Assembly (NCBI GenBank): GCA_031254035.1
Contig: JAIRVF010000093.1
Coordinates: 1 to 59,597 of the forward strand
Reading direction: 5' to 3'
Source of the DNA: Paenibacillus sp.
GTDB taxonomy: Bacteria > Bacillota > Bacilli > Paenibacillales > Paenibacillaceae
DNA: 59,597 bases
Position numbers and translations under genes: made by a program. Below the pieces are notes generated by a model. That model saw nothing but the letters and a program-made list of their open reading frames with translations, was not told the origin of the DNA and did no database searches. Below, piece after piece: positions 27,211 through 35,292 of this stretch (positions within the stretch are counted from its first letter, which is position 1; each line of letters begins with the position of its first letter).

Positions 27211-28008
27211 ATGCGAATTGCGCTTTTTGATTCAGGGTTAGGCGGGTTGACCGTACTTTCTGAAGCCGTAAAGCAACTGCCCAAAGAAGACTTTTTATTT
27301 TTTGCCGATACCCTTCACGTACCATATGGCACAAAAACCAAGGAGCAGGTGCAGGACTTTGTGCGTGAGTCGCTGAATCAAATTCTACAAGAAGATATTA
27401 AGGCGCTGGTGATCGCGTGCAATACCGCGACAAGCGCCGCAGCGGAAGAACTGCGTCAGGAATACAGCTTTCCAATTATCGGGATGGAGCCTGCTGTAAA
27501 GCCGGCCGTCGAAATGAACCGTGAGACCGGGAAAAGAGTTCTGGTGGCAGCAACACCGCTGACACTCCATCAGTCCAAATATACACAGCTTATTTCCCGC
27601 GTGGACGACCATAGTATCGTGGATTCGCTCCCGCTACCCGAACTGGTGACATATTGCGAAGCCATGCAATTTGACCCCGCGGTGATTCTGGCTTATTTCA
27701 GTGAAAAATTCTCCAGTTACAATCTGAATGACTATGGCACACTAGTTTTGGGCTGTACCCATTTTCCGTTTTACAAGCCATTGCTGAGCAAGATTCTGCC
27801 CAAACACGTGAAGATCATTGACGGCAGCCGCGGTACCGTCCGCAGGCTCACTCAGGTTCTAGCTGAGAAGGGGCTTCTGGGAGAACGAGGCGGAGGGGAC
27901 ATACGCTTTGCATGCTCCAGCCAGGATCCTACCTATCTGCTGAAGATGCAGCAGGCTTTCGAGCTATATCACAGCCGCCAAATTGCATATGTGATCGATA
28001 AAGTGTAA
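27211..28008 (+). CDS. murI: glutamate racemase
   Basis: This enzyme of about 265 residues interconverts L- and D-glutamate to supply D-Glu for peptidoglycan. The two catalytic cysteines are present in VIACNTATSAA (C70) and LGCTHFPFY (C182), with the N-terminal acid D7 in IALFDSGLGGLTV and the PYG motif near residue 38. ATG 27211 is chosen because AGGTGA lies 6-7 bases upstream. The in-frame GTG 27202 has no ribosome binding site. The gene has its own terminator. Sequence alone does not exclude a broader amino-acid racemase role. Confidence 0.92.
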   Translation: MRIALFDSGLGGLTVLSEAVKQLPKEDFLFFADTLHVPYGTKTKEQVQDFVRESLNQILQEDIKALVIACNTATSAAAEELRQEYSFPIIGMEPAVKPAVEMNRETGKRVLVAATPLTLHQSKYTQLISRVDDHSIVDSLPLPELVTYCEAMQFDPAVILAYFSEKFSSYNLNDYGTLVLGCTHFPFYKPLLSKILPKHVKIIDGSRGTVRRLTQVLAEKGLLGERGGGDIRFACSSQDPTYLLKMQQAFELYHSRQIAYVIDKV

Positions 28009-28077
28009 GGATGGCGGAGAATTTATCCGCCAAATTTATATTGCAGGATATCGCTAGAGTAGCTGTAAGCACCAAGT

Positions 28078-28115
28078 CAAAAAGGAGTAGTTGCCTCGGC
28101 AGCTGCTCCTTTTTC
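28078..28115 (+). terminator. intrinsic terminator of murI
   Basis: AAAGGAGTAGTTGCC pairs with GGCAGCTGCTCCTTTTT (one mismatch) and runs into T's. Confidence 0.8.
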
Positions 28116-28146
28116 ATGAATTTCCGCTATTTCACTGAATCATCTC

Positions 28147-28186
28147 AAAAAAAGAGCCGGAGTTCTCCATTGGGAGACCCGGCTTT
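28147..28186 (-). terminator. intrinsic terminator of bdhA (minus strand)
   Basis: Read on the minus strand, AAAGCCGGGTCTCCC pairs with GGAGAACTCCGGCTC and is followed by TTTTTTT. Confidence 0.85.
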
Positions 28187-28236
28187 AACATTATAGAGAT
28201 GAAACTGGATAGATAAAAAATGAAGGAGAAATCCGA

Positions 28237-29286
28237 TTATTCCGGTTTAACGAGAATTTTCACTTGGTTTTTCTCTTTCAGAAGTGTTTCGAAGCCTTCG
28301 GAAAGAACATCATTCAGCGAAATGCGTTTGGTTACGAGTTTTTCTGCAGGGAAGTAACCTTGTTCCATCAGGCTGATGACAGCTGGGAATACATCGCGGT
28401 AGCCGATAATACCGTTAATGCTGCGTTCCATCAAGACGACTCTGTTTGGGTGGAATGAAGCTTCTTTTTCGAAGATGCTGACAATCATCATTTCTCCACC
28501 CATGCGAGTGGATTCAAGTGCTTGTGTTAGAACTACAGGTACGCCAGTGACTTCATAAGCAACATCCACGCCGCCATTGGTGCGTTTCTGAATTTCTTTT
28601 ACAGCATCGTATTCTTTTGGATCAATAACGATGGCACCGAGTTCAGCGGCTTTTTGTTTACGTTCTGGAGACAACTCAACGGCATAGATTTCAGATGCAC
28701 CGGAAGCTTTTAGCGCTTCGATAACCAACAGACCGATTGGGCCTGTACCGAATACGGCTGCTTTATCGCCGACTTTCAGTTTGCTTTGACGTACAGCATG
28801 CAGCGCCACAGCGGATGGTTCAACAAGTGCGCCTTGTTCAAAAGATACGGATTCAGGAATTTTGTGAACCATAACTTCAGGAGCATTTACGTAGCTGGAG
28901 AATCCACCGCCACCGCCGGCAAGACCGAGGAATCCTAGTTTATTACACAAATTGTATTTACCTTGCTTACAAGCTACGCATTCGCCGCAAGAAAAAATAG
29001 GCTCAACAACAACGCGGTCGCCAACGGCAACTTTAGTCACGCCTTCGCCGATTTCTACGACTTGTCCGGAAAATTCATGGCCCATGACAATCGGAGCTTT
29101 TTCGCCTGTCAGCGGATGAGCTTCTGCTTGAGGGACGAAGATCGGTCCGGCAACATATTCGTGCAGGTCGCTACCGCAAATGCCGCACCATTCCACTTTA
29201 ATTTTAACCTTGCCTTTTGTTGCAACAGGTTCTTGAATGTCGTCAAGACGCAAATCTTTTTGTCCATGCCATCTAAGTGCTTTCAT
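28237..29286 (-). CDS. bdhA: (R,R)-butanediol dehydrogenase, zinc-dependent
   Basis: This 349-residue medium-chain dehydrogenase should reduce acetoin to 2,3-butanediol with NADH, an end-product step of fermentation in Paenibacillus and Bacillus. Catalytic-zinc ligands lie in EWCGICGSDLHE and MGHEFSG, structural-zinc cysteines in CGECVACKQGKYNLC, and the cofactor motif is FGTGPIGLL. The segment AGPIFVPQAEAHPLTGEKAP is characteristic of bacterial butanediol dehydrogenases. A good promoter with a 20-bp palindrome at the start site lies upstream, and a LacI-family gene is divergently transcribed. Other sugar alcohol dehydrogenases are similar, so the substrate is likely but not certain. Confidence 0.88.
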   Translation of the reverse strand: MKALRWHGQKDLRLDDIQEPVATKGKVKIKVEWCGICGSDLHEYVAGPIFVPQAEAHPLTGEKAPIVMGHEFSGQVVEIGEGVTKVAVGDRVVVEPIFSCGECVACKQGKYNLCNKLGFLGLAGGGGGFSSYVNAPEVMVHKIPESVSFEQGALVEPSAVALHAVRQSKLKVGDKAAVFGTGPIGLLVIEALKASGASEIYAVELSPERKQKAAELGAIVIDPKEYDAVKEIQKRTNGGVDVAYEVTGVPVVLTQALESTRMGGEMMIVSIFEKEASFHPNRVVLMERSINGIIGYRDVFPAVISLMEQGYFPAEKLVTKRISLNDVLSEGFETLLKEKNQVKILVKPE

Positions 29287-29349
29287 TTAAGTCATCTCCA
29301 ATTTATATGATAAATGCTTAATATGTTTTGGATGAGCTTATCGCGCTCA

Positions 29350-29369
29350 TTTCGGAAACGTTTCCGAAA
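29350..29369. promoter_or_regulatory. 20-bp perfect palindromic operator at the bdhA start site
   Basis: TTTCGGAAACGTTTCCGAAA is a perfect palindrome with the central CG pair typical of LacI/CcpA-family sites. It begins 4 bases after the bdhA -10 hexamer on the minus strand, so it should cover the transcription start. It matches the cre consensus at 13 of 15 positions, so CcpA is an alternative to the divergent LacI-type regulator. Confidence 0.7.
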
Positions 29370-29373
29370 ACTA

Positions 29374-29402
29374 ATATGTCATAACCGTATAACATTGTCA
29401 AA
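29374..29402 (-). promoter_or_regulatory. bdhA promoter (sigma-A type)
   Basis: On the minus strand TTGACA (29402-29397), a 17-base spacer and CATATT (29379-29374) form a good sigma-A promoter that ends just upstream of the palindrome. The rest of the 447-base spacer up to 29733 shows no further gene. Confidence 0.7.
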
Positions 29403-29733
29403 TTTAAAATGAAGAGTTTTTTATATTGCAGAATTTATATATAATTTGTGCCTTTTTGCACATGTAGAACTGACGCGGGCTTGAGCATTTTTAGCGGAGG
29501 AATAAATGGAAATTAAAAAAGGTTTTTAGCTAGAATAACGTAGTAACAGCAAATGGCGCCGCTTTCAATTTTTAGGGATGAATTGTTGATGGCTAAGCTT
29601 CTGCTAGAATCCCCCTGCGTGATTTATTGATAAAGCCGTTAATGGTATAATATAGATATGACCTTTTCGGAAAGATTGAACTATCGGGAAACGATTCCAG
29701 TACAGTACAAGATTTGGTGAAAGGATTTGGGGT

Positions 29734-30765
29734 ATGTCAGACAACACAAAAGTAACCATTGAGGATGTGGCGAAAAAAGCGGGTGTCGGGATAGCAACAG
29801 TGTCTAGGGCCATCAATGATTCCGGCGGCATCAGCGAGAAAACGAAAGCTAAAGTGCTGCGGGCAATCGATGAGCTTGGTTTTATTCCGAGTATTGCGGC
29901 GCAAAGTTTGAAAATTCGGAACACGAACCAGATTGCACTTGCCGTTCCGGATATCCGCAATGCCTTCATGCCCGAAATCGCGTGGTCCGTGGAGCAGGCT
30001 GCCAAGCAGCATGGATATCGTGTCGTTAATATTAATACGTCCGGCGTCGGGAATATTGAACTGGAGACCATTCGGGATGTAAAAAAGCTGCATGTCGATG
30101 GACTGATCATTCTGCCGCTGGCATACCCGAATTCGTTTGTGGAATTGGTTAATAAATCTCAAGTGCCCATTTCCGTTATCAATTACGGCAAGAAGCTCAC
30201 CGAAAACATCAAGGCGGACGTGGTATGCCTGTCTCAACCGGAAGGCCGTCTTGTGATGGAGCATCTTATCAGCATTGGCCGGACGCGAATCGCTTATGCC
30301 GGAGCGCCGAGAGACATCATTGAAGAGCGGTATAACGCCTACGAAAATTCTCTCAGTCATGTGGATGTATCGCTTGTGTATTTTGGCGAGGATTTTTCCT
30401 TGAACACGGGAGCGAAAGCTGCGGATTATTTTAAAAGCCTGAAAAACATGCCGGATGCCGTCTATGCCGGTAACGATATGGTCGCGATCGGACTCATCAA
30501 CCGTTTCAAGGAGCTTGGGGTGCGAGTGCCGGAGGATGTGGCCGTTGTCGGCATCGACAACAATATTTGGACGACGATTACATCGCCGCAGGTCAGCTCA
30601 GTATCCATCATGGGGGTAGAAGTATCACGGCTCGCTACGGAACTGCTGCTGAAGCGGATCCGCGAAAACGTACAGGGCGTATATGAACGGGTTCAGTTTG
30701 AACCAAGATTGATTGTCCGGGAATCCAGTGTAACTATGAAACGGAGTACGGTTTATCTGGAATAA
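29734..30765 (+). CDS. LacI-family transcriptional regulator
   Basis: The 343-residue regulator has an N-terminal LacI helix-turn-helix (VTIEDVAKKAGVGIATVSRA, with hinge helix LGFIPSIAAQSLK) and a periplasmic-binding-like sugar-sensing domain (IALAVPDIRNAFMPEIAWSV...DGLIILPLAYPN...MPDAVYAGNDMVAIGLINRF...VPEDVAVVGIDNN). It is divergent from bdhA, and the 20-bp palindrome between them is its most likely operator. Its effector is unknown. AAAGGA precedes ATG 29734. fosB follows after 38 bases and may be co-transcribed. Confidence 0.92.
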   Translation: MSDNTKVTIEDVAKKAGVGIATVSRAINDSGGISEKTKAKVLRAIDELGFIPSIAAQSLKIRNTNQIALAVPDIRNAFMPEIAWSVEQAAKQHGYRVVNINTSGVGNIELETIRDVKKLHVDGLIILPLAYPNSFVELVNKSQVPISVINYGKKLTENIKADVVCLSQPEGRLVMEHLISIGRTRIAYAGAPRDIIEERYNAYENSLSHVDVSLVYFGEDFSLNTGAKAADYFKSLKNMPDAVYAGNDMVAIGLINRFKELGVRVPEDVAVVGIDNNIWTTITSPQVSSVSIMGVEVSRLATELLLKRIRENVQGVYERVQFEPRLIVRESSVTMKRSTVYLE

Positions 30766-30803
30766 TGCTTGCTGGATCGTCCGGGCTCGAAAGGAGCGGC
30801 TGA

Positions 30804-31226
30804 ATGAAATTACAGGGGATTAATCATTTTTGTTTCTCCGTTTCGGAGTTGGAAACTTCGATATCTTTTTACGAAAATGTATTTGGAGCCAAATTGCTCG
30901 TCAAGGGAAGAAAGCTGGCTTACTTCGATCTGGACGGGCTGTGGATTGCATTAAATGAAGAGGACGTTGAACGTGAATCCGTGCCGCAGACCTATACTCA
31001 TATCGCATTTACGGTTGCTGATGAGGAATTTGATCAGTGGTATTTGCATTTTCAGGAGCTGGGCGTTCAAATCCTGCCCGGGCGAGTGCGTGACGAAAGA
31101 GATAAGCGTTCGATATATTTTCTGGATCCGGACGGCCACCGATTTGAGCTGCATACGGGCACGCTGGAGGATCGATTGGATTATTACAGGAAAGAGAAAG
31201 GGCATATGACTTTTTTTGCTGACTGA
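30804..31226 (+). CDS. fosB: metallothiol transferase FosB (fosfomycin resistance)
   Basis: The 140-residue glyoxalase-fold enzyme opens fosfomycin's epoxide by adding a thiol, bacillithiol in Bacillales, in an Mn2+-dependent reaction in the cytoplasm. Metal ligands are H8 (INHFCFSV), H66 (YTHIAFTV) and E115 (HRFELHTG). The family blocks [34 protein letters not shown] and [16 protein letters not shown] closely follow FosB of Bacillus. GAAAGGAG precedes ATG 30804. A histidine phosphatase follows directly. Chromosomal fosB is common in this group and gives no sign of recent transfer here. Confidence 0.95.
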   Translation: MKLQGINHFCFSVSELETSISFYENVFGAKLLVKGRKLAYFDLDGLWIALNEEDVERESVPQTYTHIAFTVADEEFDQWYLHFQELGVQILPGRVRDERDKRSIYFLDPDGHRFELHTGTLEDRLDYYRKEKGHMTFFAD

Positions 31227-31242
31227 AAGCAGGGGGGAACAC

Positions 31243-31827
31243 ATGACGACGATTGGATGGGTAAGGCACGGCATTACGGATTGGAATGTGGTAAGAAGAG
31301 CGCAGGGGCAAACCGATATTCCGCTAAACGATACGGGTAGAGCCCAGGCACGAGCACTCGCGGAGCGTTTTAAAAATGAGCAGTGGGATGCTATATATAC
31401 CAGCGATTTATCCCGGGCAAAGGAGACGGCGGCAACCATCGCTGAGGCGCTGAATATTCCGCTTTATGCGGATGAACGACTGAGGGAAATGGGCTGTGGA
31501 AAAATGGAAGGCACAACCGAGGATGAGAGAATCCGCATGTGGGGGGAGGATTGGGATCAGTTCGAACTGGGAATTGAAACTGATGAGTCCATGATTCTGC
31601 GCGGAACCGAGGCCGTCAGGGAAATATGCCTTCGGCATCCGGGACAGCGGATTCTGATTGTGAGTCACGGGGCCCTCATTTCGACGCTTCTGCCGGTTCT
31701 TGTTCCGAATATGGATGTAAGGGAGCATCTTCACAATACATCCGTGACGCTGATCCGCAAGCGCGATGAAGAATGGGTGTGTGATTTGTATAACTGCCGC
31801 CGCCATTTAGATGTGGTGAACTTGTAG
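31243..31827 (+). CDS. histidine phosphatase family protein (phosphoglycerate-mutase-like)
   Basis: The 194-residue enzyme has the RHG motif (GWVRHGITDWN, with the phospho-accepting His), PLNDTGRAQARALAERF, the Arg in YTSDLSRAKETA, the acid in LREMGCGKMEG and the second catalytic His in ILIVSHGALI. Members act as phosphatases on sugar phosphates, cobalamin intermediates or nucleotides. Nothing nearby fixes the substrate. AGGGGGG sets the start at ATG 31243; an upstream in-frame TTG overlaps fosB and is less likely. It is probably co-transcribed with fosB. The 232 bases after it, up to 32059, hold no supported feature. Confidence 0.9.
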   Translation: MTTIGWVRHGITDWNVVRRAQGQTDIPLNDTGRAQARALAERFKNEQWDAIYTSDLSRAKETAATIAEALNIPLYADERLREMGCGKMEGTTEDERIRMWGEDWDQFELGIETDESMILRGTEAVREICLRHPGQRILIVSHGALISTLLPVLVPNMDVREHLHNTSVTLIRKRDEEWVCDLYNCRRHLDVVNL

Positions 31828-32059
31828 CAACACCTCCTTGTCTTCGGGATATGGAAGCGTTGTACAATTTCAAAACTGCAGGTATACTTTGGATTATTGC
31901 CGATGTGTCCGTTTGTCCGAGGGCACCCTACATTAGGTTTCGGGAACGGATTACCCGGGGAACATCGAGATTACATAGCGGTTGTGAGCATGGAGAGAAT
32001 CAGGGCCTTCCCCGCGTCCATCAAGCAGCATGACGCTCACATGACAAGCTAAGGATTGG

Positions 32060-33007
32060 ATGACGGAAAAAGATATGATTACAACGGTTACACTGAATGC
32101 TGCCATTGATAAAACGTATTACCTTCCTGCGTTTCCACTGGGCAAGGTATCCCGGGTCCAGCGCTTTAACGCCGCTCCGGGCGGTAAAGGTAACAATGTG
32201 GCCAAGGTGATTGCCCAGCTCGGAGAGCCTGTTACGGCTACCGGCTTCGTGGGCGGGATGAATGGAGAGATTATCAAGCAGCTGCTCGACCAGATCGGGA
32301 TCGCTCATGATTTTGTGTCCGTTGCAGGGGAATCGCGGCTTTGCTTAAACATTCTTGACGAGGAAAAGGGGACTTCCACTGAGCTGCTTGAGCCGGGACC
32401 AAACGTTGACGAAGCGGCGCAAAAGGCTATGGAAACGAAAATTCGCGAGCTTGCCTCCCGGTCCAGAATCGTCTGTTTCAGCGGCAGCTTGCCTGCTGGT
32501 GTCCCAAAGGATTATTATGTCAAACTAGTTTCGATCGCCAAGGAAGCAGGAGCTTATGTCATTTTGGATGCTAGCGGCGACGCGTTGCGTTTCGGGCTCG
32601 AAGCCAAGCCAGATATGATCAAACCGAACGAGGACGAAGTGGCGGCACTGCTCGATATCGAAGTGGAGGATGAAGCAGCTCTCCGGAAAGCTACAGAAAC
32701 GCTGCTGCAAAAATACGATATGGACCGGATTAGCGTTTCTTTAGGAGGAGCTGGTTCCATGATTGCGGCCAAGACAGGCTGTTACCGGGTTAAAACGCCA
32801 AAGGTGGATGTGGTGAACACAGTTGGCTGTGGAGATTCCTTTGTCGCCGGAATGGCCGTATCCCTAGCAAGAGGTTTATCCTTCGAGGATGGGCTTGCTC
32901 TGGCTTCAGCGGCTGGAACCTCCAATGCCATGACTGATCAGGCGGGAATGATTGATCCTGAAGTTGTGGAGCGGTTGCAGCAGCAGGTTCAAATTACACG
33001 TCTGTAA
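32060..33007 (+). CDS. 1-phosphofructokinase/tagatose-6-phosphate kinase family (PfkB)
   Basis: The 315-residue PfkB-family kinase belongs to the hexose-phosphate branch. It has N-terminal VTLNAAIDKTYYLPAF, the family signature RFNAAPGGKGNNVAKVIAQL (about residues 35-54) and the C-terminal NTVGCGDSFVAGM with catalytic base D259. It should phosphorylate fructose-1-phosphate or tagatose-6-phosphate with ATP. No fructose PTS (fruA) or lac/tagatose genes are adjacent, so the substrate is open. ATG 32060 follows AAGGA by 5 bases; ATG 32075 is an alternative. Confidence 0.88.
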   Translation: MTEKDMITTVTLNAAIDKTYYLPAFPLGKVSRVQRFNAAPGGKGNNVAKVIAQLGEPVTATGFVGGMNGEIIKQLLDQIGIAHDFVSVAGESRLCLNILDEEKGTSTELLEPGPNVDEAAQKAMETKIRELASRSRIVCFSGSLPAGVPKDYYVKLVSIAKEAGAYVILDASGDALRFGLEAKPDMIKPNEDEVAALLDIEVEDEAALRKATETLLQKYDMDRISVSLGGAGSMIAAKTGCYRVKTPKVDVVNTVGCGDSFVAGMAVSLARGLSFEDGLALASAAGTSNAMTDQAGMIDPEVVERLQQQVQITRL

Positions 33008-33178
33008 CATGGCTGCAGCATTTTAAGTTTATAAGACATTATTTAAAAATCTTTTTATTTTTGAGGTCGGGCGCCGGGGTGCGTCCGGCTTATTTGATTT
33101 GGTGATAAAAAGGGGAATCCGCCCCAGGCGGAGAACTGTTTCTGTAGGCTTAAATACGACAATGAAAAGGTGAGCGAA

Positions 33179-33838
33179 TTGATCAAGGCAGTGATATTCG
33201 ATTTCGACGGATTGATCGTCGATACAGAAACTCCAGCATACCACGCTTTCTGCAAGGTATATGGCTCATATGGCAAGGAATTGCCGCTTGAAACGTATGC
33301 TAAGTGTGTAGGGACTTCTTTTGATGCGTTTAACCCATATACACATTTGGCCGAGATGCTGCAGCATGAAGTAGACTCCGAAGTGATCCGCAAGCAGGTC
33401 GATGTGGTGTATCGCGAACTATTGCAGCATATTCAGCCGAGACCGGGCGTAGTGGATTATCTGCGTGAAGCAGGTGAGCTTGGATTGAAGGTTGGACTTG
33501 CTTCCAGTTCTTATTTCAACTGGATCGAACCGTATCTGACGAAGTTTGATCTGCATGACTATTTTGATTCCATCAATACAGCAGATCTGGTTCAGAAGGT
33601 CAAACCGGATCCCGAATTGTATCTTCTCTCTATGCAAAGGCTGGGGGTACAACCGGAGGAAGCGATATCCTTCGAGGATTCGCTGAACGGTTTCATAGCC
33701 GCACAAAAAGCTGGACTTCATACGGTGATTGTTCCGAACGAGATGACGAGCACATTTCCTTTTGAGCATTATGACCTGGAAATACCCGGAATGGAAAGTA
33801 TGCCTTTAAAAGAAGTGATCCGACGGTTGGAAAAGTAA
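33179..33838 (+). CDS. HAD-superfamily phosphatase (beta-phosphoglucomutase-like, YhcW type)
   Basis: The hydrolase of about 219 residues carries all HAD motifs: DFDGLIVDTE (nucleophile and acid aspartates, followed by a helical cap), GLASSS (motif II), K in VKPDPELYLL (motif III) and ISFEDSLNGFIAA (motif IV). The start TTG 33179 gives MIKAVIFDFDG, which matches the N-terminus of Bacillus YhcW, and AAAGGTGAG lies just before it. GTG 33170 is possible but has no ribosome binding site. It probably acts on a small sugar phosphate. A hairpin (TCGGAATA / TATTCCGA, about 33856-33881) follows without a T-run. Confidence 0.85.
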   Translation: MIKAVIFDFDGLIVDTETPAYHAFCKVYGSYGKELPLETYAKCVGTSFDAFNPYTHLAEMLQHEVDSEVIRKQVDVVYRELLQHIQPRPGVVDYLREAGELGLKVGLASSSYFNWIEPYLTKFDLHDYFDSINTADLVQKVKPDPELYLLSMQRLGVQPEEAISFEDSLNGFIAAQKAGLHTVIVPNEMTSTFPFEHYDLEIPGMESMPLKEVIRRLEK

Positions 33839-33914
33839 AAACGTTAAGGTACAGGGATCGGAATAATATGCAATATATTCCGATAAAAAGTTTCAAATTT
33901 TTGCTTTTTACCGA

Positions 33915-33943
33915 TTGACGGATGCGGAGTGCCCATATATTAT
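33915..33943 (+). promoter_or_regulatory. promoter of the ABC-transporter operon
   Basis: TTGACG (33915-33920), a 17-base spacer and TATTAT (33938-33943) make a strong sigma-A promoter. Transcription would start near 33950, about 230 bases upstream of the first gene. Confidence 0.75.
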
Positions 33944-33949
33944 TATGAA

Positions 33950-34118
33950 TAATCAATTGAGAGTTAAGGACTAAATGATTCTAAGCTGAAAGCGACACTT
34001 CTTTTTATGAGATATCAGGAAGTATAAGCTTCAGGAAAACACATCTTGATATTGTAAGGAAAACATCTACTGAAAGCGGTCTGTCTTCTTAGGAAGTACT
34101 TCGGTAGAGTTTTTTTTA
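33950..34118 (+). promoter_or_regulatory. structured leader with intrinsic terminator, candidate attenuator or riboswitch
   Basis: The leader contains two similar stem-loops. In the first, CTGAA (33986) pairs with TTCAG (34030) and CTTC (33998) with GAAG (34019). In the second, TCTACTGAA (34066-34074) pairs with TTCGGTAGA (34100-34108), encloses CTTC-TTAG-GAAG, and is followed by GTTTTTTTT. The second is a terminator 64 bases before the first gene. Both begin CTGAAAGCG. A terminator between a strong promoter and its operon implies regulated read-through. No T-box motif or known aptamer core was recognised. Confidence 0.6.
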
Positions 34119-34181
34119 CTAAAAATCTTTATTGCTTTCTAACGTAAAAGCGTTGTCGTAAAAAATCGAATGGGGGCATTG

Positions 34182-35219
34182 ATGTTTATGAAAAAATGGT
34201 TAGCAATTGTAATATCGGCGCTCATGGTAACGGCGCTCGCGGGTTGCGGAAATTCAGACAGTAAAAAAGCAGAGTCGGAAGGAGCAGGGAGTCAGCCAGA
34301 TAAGAAAACCTACAAAATTGCGATTTCTCAAATTGTGGAGCATCCTTCGCTGGATGCGACGCGCGAAGGATTTTTGGCGGCACTTAAGGATGCGGGAATT
34401 TCCGAGGGCGACAACTTGAAAGTGGATTATAAAAATGCACAAGGAGATTCCACCAATAATTTGTCGATCGCGCAGACGATTGCTGACGACAAGGATGATT
34501 TGGTACTGGCCATCGCTACGTCTTCGGCTCAAGCCATTGTTCAGAAAGTGAAGGATAAGCCGGTGTTGTTCGCTGCCATAACGGATCCTCTTGATGCCAT
34601 GTTGGTATCCAACCTGGATAAACCGGGCGGCAACGTATCCGGAGTTTCCGATACGAACCCGGCAGCTGTTCAGAAGCTGATGGATTTCATCGCGAGTAAC
34701 TTCCCGAATGTTAAGACAGTTGGAATTGTTCTTAATGAAGGCGAACAGAATGCGGTAGTGATGGCCAAAAACGCAGAGGAAGCATTAGGCAAGCATAATA
34801 TCAAAGTGGTGAAGGCAGCGGTAACCAATACCTCTGAAGTGAAGCAGGCTGCGCAATCCTTAATCGGACGTGCTGACGCCATTTTCATTACACTGGATAA
34901 CACGGTTGTCAGCGGCGCAGATACCATTGTCCAGGTTGCCAATGAAAATCACATTCCGTTCTTCTCAAGCGACCGCGATACTGTAGAGAAAGGTGCATTT
35001 GCAACGGTAGGATTCAAATACTTTGATCATGGCTACCAGGTTGGCCAAATGGCAGTGGATATTTTGAAAAATGGCAAAAATCCGGGAGACATGAAAGTAA
35101 CGATGCAGGAGAAGCTTGATTTAATACTGAATCTTAAAGCTGCTGCGGTACAAGGCATTACGGTTACGGACGAGATGAAAAACGAGGTTCAAGATAAAGA
35201 GCAAAATATCATTCAATAG
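34182..35219 (+). CDS. ABC transporter substrate-binding lipoprotein (TrpX-like, COG2984 type)
   Basis: The product of about 345 residues is an exported lipoprotein (MKKWLAIVISALMVTALAGC, lipobox LAGC) followed by a two-lobed binding domain (YKIAISQIVEHPSLDATREG...DLVLAIATSSAQAI...PVLFAAITDPLDAMLV...GIVLNEGEQNAVVMAKN). This belongs to the ABC_sub_bind group, whose streptococcal member TrpX is linked to tryptophan uptake. The ligand here is unknown. GGGGG favours ATG 34182, with 34188 possible. It heads a three-gene operon and is controlled by the leader upstream. Confidence 0.9.
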   Translation: MFMKKWLAIVISALMVTALAGCGNSDSKKAESEGAGSQPDKKTYKIAISQIVEHPSLDATREGFLAALKDAGISEGDNLKVDYKNAQGDSTNNLSIAQTIADDKDDLVLAIATSSAQAIVQKVKDKPVLFAAITDPLDAMLVSNLDKPGGNVSGVSDTNPAAVQKLMDFIASNFPNVKTVGIVLNEGEQNAVVMAKNAEEALGKHNIKVVKAAVTNTSEVKQAAQSLIGRADAIFITLDNTVVSGADTIVQVANENHIPFFSSDRDTVEKGAFATVGFKYFDHGYQVGQMAVDILKNGKNPGDMKVTMQEKLDLILNLKAAAVQGITVTDEMKNEVQDKEQNIIQ

Positions 35220-35292
35220 CATTGGAACTTAGGTTGCTGGGGAGTGGCGAAATCCTTCGTCCACTCCTTTGATGTCATAGGGAGGTAGTTTT

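Noticed and set aside
29506..29529. 7-codon mini-frame (MEIKKGF) after a strong GGAGG in the bdhA-lacI spacer
   Set aside because: Too short to assess, and no attenuator structure follows it.
33950..34118. T-box riboswitch for the ABC operon leader
   Set aside because: The conserved T-box bulge sequence (AGGGTGGNACCGCG-like) is absent.
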